Assembly (NCBI RefSeq): GCF_022581195.2
Contig: NC_061482.1
Span: 3,658,001 to 3,722,000 of the forward strand
Direction: 5' to 3'
Source of the DNA: Helicoverpa zea
Lineage: Eukaryota > Arthropoda > Insecta > Lepidoptera > Noctuidae
Length of the DNA: 64,000 bases
Shown here: positions 18,776 to 29,662 of the stretch, one piece after another
How the letters are laid out: every line of letters starts with the position of its first letter
Position numbering within the stretch: position 1 is the stretch's first letter
Notes under the pieces: generated by a model
Told to the model about the DNA's origin: nothing
What the model saw: the letters and a program-made list of their open reading frames with translations, nothing else
The model's database searches: none
Made by a program: the position numbers and the translations under genes

Positions 18776-20790
18776 TATTTATAGTATATATAGCAAGTTT
18801 TTATTTACAATACATATTTTTAATACATATTTACAATAAATATCAAAAACTATCCTAATAAAACAAACAACTAAAAAGCGTCAAAAATTCGTCCCCATCG
18901 CTGTCAACTGGGAGCGTACTCAAGAGGCTGGCAGCATTACCTCGTTGGATCGTCATGCTGATTCTTTGTCCGAGGTAATAGCCAGCCTTCTGGTCACGAG
19001 AAGCATCAACCAGCCGCCTAGGGAGATCTTTAGGGAGGTAGCGAGGCGGAAACTTGTATCGTCAAACATGGTGCCAATGTTTGACGACGGTAGTGCCTGA
19101 AGCCAAAGCCCCGGCTCCCATCTACCCACAGCCAGTAGGCCCGCTCGCTCAGCAGGAGTAATTGCCGTTTCTATTAAACTATTCCGGGTTACTCTGCAGA
19201 GCGGCTCATCCCACTGTCTTTGGGAAGACGGGTTGCTGGGTAAATTTTCGTTCGGGCAAGTAATTTTCCATGCATCCACAGCCTCTGCTAAATACGGCAC
19301 CTCGAAATCAGCCAGTGTTGGAGTAAGAATATTCCTGGCTAATTTCTCAGTGCCGTGAACCGAGGATATGAATGCCGGTAAACTAATACTGGTAATTTTG
19401 CGAACGCCGAGACTTCCCATCCGGATGGGCAATGTGGCTTGTTGCCAGGCTCGGTCGTCCAGGGCCACATTGAGAATGGAGCTGAGGGTATGGCGGATAA
19501 TTTTATCAATTTGGTCTAAAAGGTGGCTATGGTTAAAGAGATGAGAAGAACGGAGGTAATATGTAAATTTAGGACCAAAACAGCAGTGTCGAATAATTGT
19601 GATGGCCGAATGCATTGTAATTTTCTGTAGGCGTTCCGAAATATCGTTGAAATTATCAATTTTTTTCCGAAATAAATGTAGAAAAAGATTGGTCTAGGAT
19701 GGGAGCTCCAAGGAGGCGGAGAGACTGTTTATCTATAATTTTAATCTGTGGTGCTAATGATTGAAATTTGGATATTGTCATTTGTTTGTCAGTCGTGTCA
19801 GTAATAAATAATTCACATTTTGTACAATTTAGTTCTAAACCAATGGAATGAAATTTATGTTTTAAATGAATGAAATCCTGAAATACGGTCTCTACATCGC
19901 CTCCCAGGGTCCCATCATCTAGATACCAAACGTTGAATTTGGAATTTAGCTCTCGAATGATCGGGTGAATGGCTAGGCTGAAAATTACTGGCCCGAGGGG
20001 ATCACCTTGTTGGCATCCGACTGCAGATTCCAATAGATTGTCCTTATAAAGTAATTTTGATGGGTGCTTGTAACATTGATAGAGAAAACTATAAATTTTG
20101 GGTACTTCTTTTTGTGCTTCAGCCAACAGGGTGTCCCGGTTTACGGAATTGAAAGCATTTTTGATGTCAACCTTCAGGATGACCTCTCCTTTGCCACAAT
20201 TTAGGTAGGCCGAGCCACACGAGTACAACTTACAACACGTAACGTACAACACGAGTACAATTTAGGTAGGTAGCGTGTACGGCAGCCTCACAGCCCCCTT
20301 TGGAACCGTATCCCAACTGTAGGGGCTGAAATTTGTTCGAAAGTTCCTCACTGTAAAATTTGCAACCGATTTTGGCTGCTATACGACGATATGTTGTTCC
20401 CACGGCAATGGGACGAATACCGCCGTCCTTTTTCTTAAGAGCGCATAGATTAGCGCCATATAAAACGTCGAGGACAGCATCGTGCTCCCTGCCGGAAAGC
20501 ATCACATTGGTCAGGGCTGTAAGCTCCTTAAGAAGCTCCGCACCGTCGTCCCCGGCGCCCGAGCTCGTTAAATCTTTAAGATGTTGCGGAGTCAGGCCGT
20601 CGAGGCCACCGGCGGTTCCGCTTCGGAAAGAATTTACAGCCTCAACCACTTGTCGACCTGTAACTGTGAGGGTGTTTGTATCAGGAAGGGGAGGGTCGGG
20701 AAAGGAAAGACCATCAGCAGGGGCCGGGTGTTTGCTCTCCAGGGCTGTAAGAGTATCCGGAGAGCATGGCGCCACAACATGACTGCTGAA
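18776..20790 (-). pseudogene. LINE with reverse transcriptase of unassigned clade
   Basis: Minus strand. N-terminal part 20775-20230: AGGLDGLTPQHLKDL, GIRPIAVGTTYRRIAAKIG (RT motif), LGYGSKGGCEAAVHAT. Middle 20200-19656: VDIKNAFNSVNRDTLL (catalytic D), CQQGDPLGPVIFSLAIHP, and the active site VWYLDDGTLGGD. C-terminal part 19680-18953: ERLQKITMHSAI, LIETAITPAERAG. There is a duplicated 'CAATTTAGGTAGG' with about 60 extra bases near 20205-20275 and a frameshift in an A-run near 19680. The 5' endonuclease region is missing. An AT-rich tail at 18780-18890 marks the 3' end. Confidence 0.75.
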
Positions 20791-21044
20791 TAGTTACTGG
20801 CTGGTTGGTGAACAAATGGTAAAAATGGGCTTGTATGGAGCCTGGGCTATCAGCGGCCAGCGATGATTTTATGATTTATTGATCTTATTTAGTCTTGTTA
20901 TTACTGTGTAGAAGTATTATCCCCGTGGGGTATTTCAAACCCCCAAAAAATTCGTTTTTGTTCTTATACGTTTTCAGTACTTTGATTCAGTAAGAACACC
21001 TTTGTTTAATGTAGTAATGGTGAAGGATAGTAAAATAAGGCTAG
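20791..21044. other. Unassigned interval
   Basis: Nothing recognised upstream of the LINE. There is no 5' untranslated or endonuclease-coding sequence, consistent with 5' truncation. Confidence 0.4.
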
Positions 21045-22085
21045 TAATAAAAGCTCCGACAAAAAAATAAGAATTGCCCATACTCAAAATACTAAAGCTA
21101 CTGACTAAAATACTGACTTTCCGACTACTTTTCTCCGAATAAAAATTACGAAACGACCGAATGAGATACTAAAGTCTTCGAAAAATAAACATCACTGTTT
21201 GTTGCTATAATACTTTTCTACCAGTATAAATTACGTTCTACTGAAAACTATGCTTTGTATTTTTTAATCTTTACTTGCCTACTATTAATTCATAAATTAC
21301 CTTTCATATTTCATAGAAAATATTATTCTCAATGGTTAAACAATACTTTTAAAAAATATAAAAATGTACTTGAAAAAGGAGGAGGTTCTCAATTCGGCCG
21401 GTATGTTTTTTTTTTCTGTGTGTACATCGATTACGCCGAGGTTTATAAACCGATTTACGTGATTCTTTTTTTGTTCGACGCGGAATAGCTGCCAGTTGGT
21501 CCCATAGTCATCAGGTCAAGATCTGATGATGGAAACCCTGAGAAATCAAGGGCAACCTTCGAAAGTTGTAGGCATTTGATCAACACCCAACTTTTGAACC
21601 AGCTCCCTCCTCTTCCTCCGATCCAGAACGGTACACGGGTACCTCATCCATATTTCGTAACAATACTAAGTTTCCTTAATAGATAGTAAGTTAGTAGTTT
21701 CATAAGTACATTTAATAGTTATATTAGTCAAAATACGAAAGCAAAAGCAACAAAAAACTATTTATTTTCTTAACATAAACAGACGTTACATGCAAGCATC
21801 GGTCGTTGCAAACGCACTGCGCTCGGATCTTTCGAACTCGCACACGAAAACAGCCGAACGCGACCCGAACCCGATCGCGTGTGCCAAACTGTTGAGGTAT
21901 TTTCATTATTATTGAGAGTTAAAAAATACATTTAATAACCAACAATAGAAATTATAACAGTTCATGCAAGTTGTAAAAATATGATTATTTTGACAAAACC
22001 TCTGTTGTCGGTAACTTAGTAATTTTGTCGGAAGTTCAGTATTTTAGTCGGAACTTTAGTTTTATTACTCGAAGATCGAATTTTC
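21045..22085. mobile_element. Possible AT-rich element with inverted, iterated ends
   Basis: The left side (AGTAATAAAAGCTCCGAC, ACTAAAATACTGAC, TTTCCGAC) has inverted counterparts on the right (reverse complement: AGTAATAAAACTAAAGTTCC, GACTAAAATACTGAAC, TTCCGAC). Several short motifs recur at both ends. No transposase is present. Boundaries are approximate. Confidence 0.4.
21490..21580 (+). repeat. Dispersed 'ATCAGGTCARGATCTGATGATGG' block
   Basis: Shares ATCTGATGATGGAAACCCTG and AGAAATC.AGGGCAAC with 24195-24265 and 17842-17905. The core is an imperfect palindrome. It is probably a piece of a dispersed element. Confidence 0.6.
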
Positions 22086-22388
22086 TTTAGGAGAAAAAGT
22101 TATTTGAACCTGCTCATATTTGTAGTTAAAATTGATAATTTTTGTCGTTTATGTTTTCGATTTTTTGTCGGTAATTCATTATAACGCTGGTTATTTAGAA
22201 TAATAGTCGGCCACAGATCGCTGGAGATTAATTTGTTTTTCGGAACCATTATTATTATCCGTAAAATAACAGTTTTAGATGATCTAAAACATGTTAAATT
22301 ATTTATAATAATGCATACACTATTGATTTTTATTAACTAAAATACATAAACAATTAATTCTGCTTACATATCTCTGAATCTAAAGTAA

Positions 22389-22575
22389 CATAATAAAGAG
22401 GAAACATTTTTTTTGTTTGTTTTTTTGTAACCTAAAGGCTTCAAAACTACTGAAGCGATTAGAAAAATTCTTTCACTGTTGGAAAGCTACAGTCTTCCCG
22501 AGTAACATAGGTTATATTAATCCCGGTACGGTTCCTAAAATACACAGCTGAAACCACGGGAAAATGGCTAGTAAT
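22389..22575 (-). repeat. Interspersed repeat related to the CTAGT-type family
   Basis: Contains 'ACTACTGAAGCGATTAG', 'AATTCTTTCACTGTTGGAAA' and ends GAAACCACGGG..ATGGCTAGT. A microsatellite-like (TTTG)n lies at the start. No coding content. Confidence 0.5.
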
Positions 22576-22752
22576 ATTACAGAATAGGGGGAAAATACTA
22601 TATAGTATTTAGCAGTCTATAATCGCACTTAAGTCCGCTGCGGGTAACCGAATCTCCTCAGTTTGATTTCTAGCCCAACCTAAATACCACACCACGCACA
22701 TAACATGTGCGCAGCATCCCACCGTCCGCCTTCCACTAAGACATGAGCAGTA

Positions 22753-22950
22753 CGTTTTGAGTTTCTTGTTCCGAGAGGCAAACCTTGTCGCACTTCCTCA
22801 TCTCTCCTTCTTCGTGTCCCTTCCCACACTACGAGCCGCTATGATGGATCGTTCACTGTTCGTGCTGTGAGACTGTGGAATTCCCTTCCACATTCGATAC
22901 GCGAAAGCCCATCGTTGGGTGCATTCAAGAGACGAGTAATTGGAAAATGA
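22753..22950 (+). pseudogene. LINE RT C-terminal fragment
   Basis: Plus strand open frame reads RFEFLVPRGKPCRTSSS, SRYDGSFTVRAVRLWNSLP and SIRESPSLGAFKRRVIGK, then stops. The RLWNSLP...P..FK pattern is the usual C-terminus of CR1/jockey/RTE-type reverse transcriptase proteins. Everything upstream is lost. It ends nine bases before the presumed copia LTR boundary. Confidence 0.65.
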
Positions 22951-22959
22951 AACAGAGTT

Positions 22960-23113
22960 GCAGGGTGCCGATAATAACGTATATATTAAAATATAGCACA
23001 AACACAATGTCACAGACATTTGACATCAAAGACAGTAATTCGAACAAGCCAATACATGTGGCAGATTATTATTGTATGTGGCCAGTAAGGGCCACAAGGA
23101 GTATCCTTCAACA
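22960..23113 (-). repeat. Probable copia 3' LTR
   Basis: On the minus strand a purine-rich stretch (GCAGATTAAGGGGGCA) is followed immediately by TGTTGAAGGATACTCC, a typical copia LTR start, at 23113. A plausible end (CACCCTGCA) lies at 22960. No second LTR is in the window, so the boundary is tentative. It belongs with copia fragment D. Confidence 0.5.
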
Positions 23114-23284
23114 TGCCCCCTTAATCTGCCACATGTGTGTAACTTTCACACATTGTCTTCACATAGCAAAACATATACATATACAATGTATAAAAATAAC
23201 ATAAAAACAAGAGATTAAACCATTACAACAAACCAACAAAATTATAAATCTAAACAAAGTACATATTAATAAAAACTTAAGTAA

Positions 23285-23890
23285 CACTTTCATCTTTCAT
23301 CACCCGCCCTCTTAATGGCTAAAGCGTTTTTGAATTTGGGGCCTGGCAGAGACTTTGTTAACATATCTGCCAGCATGTCTTGTGAAGACACATACGTCAC
23401 CTCTACTGACTTATTCAATATTGCTTCGCGAACAAAGTGAAACCTAATATCAATATGCTTTGTCCTATTATGGTTCATCTTGTTTCTCGCTATGTGATGT
23501 GCAGACTGATTATCGTTATAAATAACAACAGGTTTAACACAAATTTTATTTGTTAAGCTGTTTAATAAACTTCGCAAATAAATCGCTTCCTTTGAAGCTT
23601 GGCTAATACCTATGTACTCTGCCTCAGTTGAGGAGAGAGCTACACACCGTTGCTTACGGCTCTCCCAAGTTATTAAATTTTTGCCTAACATAAACATTAG
23701 ACCCGTGAAGGATTTCCTATCATATGACCCACCCCAATCCGCATCGACGTAGCCAAGAAGTTCTAGTTTACCTGACTTTCGGAAAGGTTAGTGCAAAATC
23801 CGATGTCCCTTTCAGATATCTTAGCACTCGTTTTGCACACTTAAAATGAACTTCATCGTTACCAGGAAGAAGAAGTTTTATGGAACCCCG
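23285..23890 (-). pseudogene. Copia RNase H and 3' end of pol (fragment D)
   Basis: Minus strand: FKCAKRVLRYLKGTSDFALT (end of RT region), then RKQRCVALSSTEAEYIGIS, VVIYNDNQSAHHIARNKM, TKHIDIRFHFVREAI and ADMLTKSLPGPKFKNAL. These are the RNase H landmarks of Ty1/copia Pol. The last 135 codons are continuously open; a frameshift lies near 23760 in the GYVDADW region. The polyprotein's upstream parts are absent. A purine tract and likely LTR follow on its 3' side. Confidence 0.85.
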
Positions 23891-24184
23891 AACATAAATA
23901 CCATAAGGATAAAAAAAAAATATAAGATGCTTGGACGAAAATTGGTAGATTATTAAAGGACCATGAGTCAAAATGGGCTCATTGTCCAACAGAGTTATAG
24001 CATATGCCGTTATGAAGGTTTTTGTTTGTACTAAAATTGTTACTATGGGCACTACCTTCAATTCCATGGCAAAAAAAAGATATGCACCTAAACAGGTTTT
24101 GTAGAAAAAGAATTGTTAGGAGTCGTAGTGCGCTTGGTTGTTCATGACATAAAACCTGATTCACAGGATTTGATTATGCTAGGA

Positions 24185-24395
24185 TTATGGGACCACCTTC
24201 ATCACCAGGTCAGGATCTGATGATGGAAACCCTGAGAAATCGAGGGCAACTTTCGAAAATTGTAGGCGTGCATAGGTTAAAAACTTGACAATGAGGTGTA
24301 CGTTTGATAACACTATGCAACAGTGAAGGTTTGGAGCTGACCTGATGATGGAGACCGGAGAAGGTCGAGGGAACTCGACAACTGAATATGTAAAC
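24185..24395 (+). repeat. Dispersed repeat with two gatgatgga modules
   Basis: First module: TCAGGATCTGATGATGGAAA, GAGAAATCGAGGGCAAC, GTAGGCGTGCATAGG. Second: CTGACCTGATGATGGAGACC, GAAGGTCGAGGGAACTC. The first is shared with 21490-21580 and 17842-17905. Confidence 0.6.
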
Positions 24396-24439
24396 TACCT
24401 CGTGTTTGGGCTTATATTATTCGTATTGATGAGAACTTT

Positions 24440-24575
24440 CCACAAATGCGCATAGTGACAACTATGCTTGTCACTGAAAAGCCAAAAATAAAAAAAAAAA
24501 TACAAAAAAATAAAACCGACTCCCAAAAACACTGAAAAGCAAAAAAAAACTATTCTTAGGTGCATCGGCATAGAA
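24440..24575. repeat. A-rich repeat with AAAACCGACTCC / AGAAGTCGGT ends
   Basis: Contains AAAATAAAACCGACTCCCAA and ends CATAGAAGTCGGTGGC, short inverted ACCGACT/AGTCGGT strings typical of a common lepidopteran repeat. It precedes the DDE transposase frame. Confidence 0.45.
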
Positions 24576-24579
24576 GTCG

Positions 24580-26412
24580 GTGGCGTATAAACTCAGGAAC
24601 ATCCATAGGAGACATCAGGAGACTCCATCTCTAGCACAAAGAAGAAATCGTCCACGGACTGTCCTCGGTATCTATATGACGAAACTAAGAACAGGAGAGT
24701 CAAACGAGAGATTGTCAACATTGTTTAATATATCTCGCCGAACCCTGGAACGAAAACTTGCAATAGCCAGACAATGTTTAATGAATGACTTCGTTAGCAG
24801 ACACCTTGGTATTAGCCATATTTCGCGAGAAAATATACTGCAAAGAAACCTGCTATTACCAAAAGGCTTGTTTGGCAACGAAGAAAATACAAAAGCCATT
24901 GTTATAGCTGACGGCACCTATGTATATGTACATCGAAAAAAGCTCTAACTTTTTATTTCAGAGAAGAACTTACAGCTTGCATAAGTTTCAAAACCTTTTG
25001 AAACCTTTTCTGATGGTATGTAGCGACGGCTACATTATCGAAGTTTATGGTCCGTATGCGGCTACGGATTCTGATGCATCTGAGATGCATTCGAGATAGC
25101 GTAGAAAACTTACAGGCATTGGGATATGAGGCACACATCCCACCGACAAAAGACAGATTCGAAACTCAATTGACCACAGTTCAAGCAAACAAATCAAGAT
25201 TACTAACATTGTGTCGGTGGGTTGTAGAAGCTGTTAATGGCAAGTTTAAAAATAGATTTAAACTACTGCGACAGGATTATTTTAATAGAGCCTTGCCGCA
25301 TTTATTTGTTGATTTTAAAATTGCAGCCGCTCTTATTAACGCATTTTACAAGATAGCTGTTGATAATGAACATGCAAATGAAATATTAAGAATACCCAAT
25401 ATAGGACTCCATACACCTAATCTTTTGAACGACTATGTACAACTGAGGAACCTAAATAGACAAAGAGCATTACATTGGAAGCAAATCAGCTGGAAGACTT
25501 CCCTCGGCTAACAATAAACGAGATTTTCATGATATCGCTTGGGTCATATCAAATGGAACTTGCTAAATCATATTGCAGCTAACATTTACGCAATGGTTTA
25601 TAATTTATATACGATAGAAGTATGTCGTGAAAATGAATTAAATTATTTAGCAGCATGCAATATCCATCACCAAAATGTGTGGCTATTAAGAGGAAGAATA
25701 CAGTCAAGAGATGTTCGTGCACGTACATATTACGTATACATTCTGGTTAACAGAAACGAAATGGGTCGAGATGCCATCGCTCAGTATTAAGGTCATAGCA
25801 CATTATAGCGGCACCGCAACAGCACGGCTGCAGCACGGCGTCGCCTCGAATTAAGACTACGGCTAGCTGCCAGCGCGCTAACTACGCGTTGTCCGCAAGG
25901 TGCAAGCTCGCCGACCGCGCGCCGGCCGCGAGGTGTAAGCTTGCTGTCACCGCAAACTCAATATTATTTTAAGATAGTTATGATTGAACACGACGTAATG
26001 ACGTTGTTTCGCTGCCGACTCAGAGTCGGCGCGTAATGAGCGTGCCGTCGGCGCGCTGTACGCATGAGGTCCGCTCGCTTGCAGCACGCGGGCTGCGAGC
26101 CGAGTTGTGTGGTAGCGGCAAGCGCGCTGACTGCTCGCCGTTGGCTTTTTCATATTGACATTACGAAATATATTATAATATACACGATTTAATGCTCTAA
26201 ATTGAATGACAACTTATGCTGGTGTGGAGCCGTGCTGTTGCGGTGCCGCTATACTGTGCCATGACCCTTACTGCTCGTGTCTAACAGGTAGACGCACAGT
26301 AGGAAGTTGTGCTCATATCATTTCAATAATATGGTATCTAGGGTTAGGCAGGCACTCACAATTTAATCCACCGGCAGGATATTTAGACGACATTATTATT
26401 GATATTGATTGA
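24580..26412 (+). pseudogene. DDE (IS5/Harbinger-type) transposase gene, interrupted
   Basis: N-terminal part: a helix-turn-helix-like LSTLFNISRRTLERKLAIAR, then AIVIADGTYVYVH, the first catalytic aspartate. In another frame near 25000: FLMVCSDGYIIEVYGPYAAT (second acidic site region) followed by a deletion. From 25085: NLQALGYEAHIPP, then SRLLTLCRWVVEAVNGKFKN with the catalytic glutamate, and FNRALPHLFVDFKIAAALIN. The end is a zinc-binding module (RTVGSCAHIISIIWYLGLGR) after a 478-bp MITE at 25790. Several frameshifts and one internal deletion prevent function. A fragment of the same C-terminal module lies at 11165-11284. Confidence 0.75.
25790..26267. mobile_element. 478-bp Harbinger-type MITE (TTA duplication)
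   Basis: Ends AGGTCATAGCACATTATAGC and (reverse complement) GGGTCATGGCACAGTATAGC, continuing GGCACCGCAACAGCACGG on both sides, about 38 bp. Flanked by TTA at 25787-25789 and 26268-26270. Removing it with one TTA leaves the transposase frame continuous across the site. The interior is CG-rich, unlike its surroundings, with several inverted strings. Confidence 0.9.
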
Positions 26413-27108
26413 AATGTTAACAAAAATAATTTTAACTGTTAGCAGCTGTTTTATTTTTTATGTATACATTAAACCTGGAATTAAAACTAATTAAAGGTGT
26501 TCAATAACAAAACCTACAATGCCATAACAGCACTACTTTTTGCAGAATAATAGTTTTTATTTATGGTCGGAGAAAAATATTTATAGCAAAATAACCCAAT
26601 GGATTCTTCGCAAAAATGAGTTTAAGTCTTTATATTTAGTGCTTTACAAGTATATTCAAAGTGGTCTCATCTCTGTTGGTGGGTGAGCCCAGGCTTCATA
26701 CATTTATGCCCATGGTCCTTTATTAATCAAGGATTTAAAAACAAAAAAGGATAGCCTAATGGGAACATTTAGGCGCCATCTGAAAAAAAAAACAAGAGTC
26801 AATGCGATCTGGTGCAAGTAGGTACTTATGTTTACTTTACGTACTGTTGTACCTTTTCAAAAGCTTAAGATAAAAAATTAATTAGTTCATTATTTATTTT
26901 ACCTAGGCTTAGGCCAAGATTGTTTTGGTTTCAAATCCAAAACACTCAATCCAACCCCCATCTTTTCAGTCTGCAAACACACACTTAATCCAGTCAGACA
27001 TTTATTCAGTCCAATCTCCATATGTTCAATCCACAAACACGTACATAAATACAAACAATAAAACTTATTTAAAAAATTGAGTTTTTGCGCAAAACTAATT
27101 TTTTTTTA
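26413..27108. other. Unassigned interval
   Basis: No gene recognised. 26930-27060 has repeated 'TCAATCCA/TCAGTCCA' strings in a C/A-rich stretch, a weakly tandem segment. Confidence 0.4.
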
Positions 27109-28628
27109 GTATCTTTATACCTTTCGCTGACGACGTGGTTCTGTTGTTTGCCGGACATACTGCGGTGGAGGTGCAACGACATGCCAATGCCGCCCTCGAA
27201 TTTGTTCGGGAGTGGGGAGTCAGGAATAAACTCAAGTTTGCGCCGCACAAGACTTGCGCAATGCTGCTGACCAACAAGCTTAAGCATGACAAACGACTCC
27301 TGCACATGGGGGGGGTCGACATAGGCATGTCTCGCGATATAAAAATCTTGGGCCTGACTATAGACGACAAGCTGACTTTTAACACCCACGTCGCCAACGT
27401 CTGTAGCAATGCCCTAAACATCGCAAAGCAGCTTCAACGAGCTGCGAAAATAAGCTGGGGACTGCACCCTGATGTCATCAGCACAATTTACACTGCAGCA
27501 GTGGAACCCGTCATCCTATACGCCGCAGCTGCGTGGTCGCCCGCCGCCAAAAAATCTGTGTCCGCAAGCTCCTAAACACCGTCCAACGGGGCTTCGCACA
27601 AAAAGGACGCACGCAAGGGATCGACCCGGCTAGTGCTGGGAGACCGAGAGGTCGAACGGGTGGTCGGATCTGCGGAGCTACCACACCCCGCCTTGCGTAT
27701 GGGCCTGACCTTCAGGTGTCTTGATGACCGAAGCCTGGTAGACCAACACAACGTGCAGTCGCTCAGAATCTTTACAGACGGCAGCAAGCTCCAGGGCAAA
27801 GTCGGTGCTGCATTGTCCATATGGGACGACCAGACCGAACTGCGGAGCCGAAAATTGAGCTTGCCAGCGTACTGCACAGTCTACCAGGCCGAACTCCTGG
27901 CCATATGCAGGGCCACTAGTGAAGCCCTGAACAGCGGAGCGGAGAGCTGCGGGATGTACAGCGACTCACGGGCGGCTCTGCAGACTGTGACCAATCCCGG
28001 GTCTATGCACTCCCTCGCAATCGAGGCGCAAACCTCAGCATGGCCTTGACCCGTGGCAAAGCTGTGACCTTGTTCTGGATCAAGGCCCACGCCGGCATCG
28101 ATGGCAACGAGCGCGCCGACGAGCTTGCAAAAGAAGCAGCACTTTCGAGTCGGAGGAAGCCAGACTACGACCGGTGCCCGATCTCATTCGTCAAGGGTGA
28201 TCTTCGTAGCGACTCTCTTGATGAATGTAACAGGAGGTATAAAACGGGCGTGACGGCCTCCGTCACGAAGGTGTTCTTCCCGGACGCGAGGGAGGCATAT
28301 CGCTTGGTTCGTAAAATACAACCGCAGGGCATTGTTACTAGCATTTTTACGGGCCATGGGGGGGTTCTCCCAATACTTGCACCGCTTCAAGTGTCGGAAG
28401 AGCCCGTCATGTGTTTACGACCCTGCGGTTGAAGAATCTGTACAGCACATCTTATTCCAGTGCCCAGTGTTTTGGGCTAAACGTTTCGACCTCGCCCAAA
28501 AAATAGCAAAAGATGTGACGATCGGCGAAGCCTGCGGGCTCGTCGCAAGCAAAAAGACAAGAGGTCACTTTATGGAATACGCGGAACACATATGCAGAAT
28601 TGTGGTGGAAAGGAACGCATCAGACTAA
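27109..28628 (+). pseudogene. R1-type LINE: RT C-terminus and RNase H
   Basis: The 5'-truncated copy starts inside RT at FADDVVLLFAGHTAVEVQ (active-site FADD), continues NKLKFAPHKTCAML, and then, after frameshift and deletion near 27550-27640, enters an RNase H domain: RIFTDGSKLQGKVGAALS, YQAELLAICRATSEAL, YSDSRAALQTV and HAGIDGNERADELAKEA (D, E, D, D acidic set). The C-terminus has a zinc-binding-like C...C...H...C stretch (QHILFQCPVFWAKRF). Frameshifts lie near 28030 and in a run of G at 28365. The 3' untranslated part runs to about 28745. Confidence 0.8.
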
Positions 28629-28744
28629 ATCCGAGTGTTTCCCTCCCCAAAATATAAATGAGAATAATAATTGTTAAGACATAAAATGTCTCTGATTATG
28701 TCAGAGGTACACTTGACGGCAGGAGTGGGTGAAGCGAACTTAAA

Positions 28745-29462
28745 GCTATGCATCCAAACATAAAAGTGACATTTTACCTCCAAACACGACGGCTTTGCTT
28801 CAACCAAGGAATAATCCAGGCCTTAAAGCTCTATTACATTAGATGAATCTTCAAAATCGTATTGGATAATATGGAGTGTAATCCTGATATGAATGTTATG
28901 GAATGCTGGAAGAAATTTGACATAGCAAAATGCATCGTAAACATAAAAGAATCATTGGAAGAACTGAAACCACACACATTGAACTCATGCTGGAAAAAAC
29001 TATGGCCTACTCTGATTGCGGAAAATGGCGAAGAATCCGTGCAAGTTCAAACTTTGACTGCAAACATAGCCGAAATTGCAAATGGAATAGGACGAGATGG
29101 GTTCGAACAGATAGAATCAAGTGACATTCAGGAATTACTTGAATCGCAAGATGTAGATTTGACTGACACCGACTTGGAGGAAATGTTAAATTCACAGCCC
29201 ATTGAAGAAGAGGCTTCCACTAGCACTGAAAATGTGACATTTACTCTGAAAAATCTTAGTGAAGGTTTAAGAATGGCAAATGAGCTTTGCGATTTTTTGT
29301 GAACATTGATCCATCTATGGAAGGAAGTCTTAATTTTAAGAGGAAAATTACTAATACGACTGCTGAGTATCAGTCTGAATTGACGGAGCTATTAAAAACT
29401 GCCAAGCAAGAGAAAATAACAAAATTATTCAAACCATTGCCTAAGCCTGAGGATAATGATTA
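28745..29462 (+). pseudogene. Tigger/pogo-type transposase C-terminal part
   Basis: Begins with a frameshifted LPPNTTALLQP segment, then GIIQALKLYYIR, VMECWKKFDIAKCIVNIKES, and ELKPHTLNSCWKKLWPTL, all typical of the region after the last catalytic residue in pogo/Tigger (jerky-like) transposases. The long acidic tail (DIQELLESQDVDLTDTDLEE) is open for 147 codons from 28862, stops at 29300, and a further frame ends KLFKPLPKPEDND at 29462. The DDE core is missing. A right terminal repeat (CCGCGAATAAAGAGATTTTA, ending CTGTA at about 29662) follows. Confidence 0.75.
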
Positions 29463-29639
29463 ATCAAAATGTTAAATAACATCAATAAAATTGATTTTCT
29501 TATATGTTTGTGTTTTTTATTTTGGCACCTAGGAACATATATATATATACCCATATAATAATATGGGTATAAACCCAGATAAATTATCATTCTGTATTCA
29601 CGGTTTCTGTATTCGCGGCATATTTATGGAACATATACC

Positions 29640-29662
29640 CCGCGAATAAAGAGATTTTACTG
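29640..29662 (+). repeat. Right terminal repeat of Tigger remnant
   Basis: CGCGAATAAAGAGATTTTAC followed by TGTA matches the shape of pogo-type ends next to a TA target. The left end is not in the window. Confidence 0.5.
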
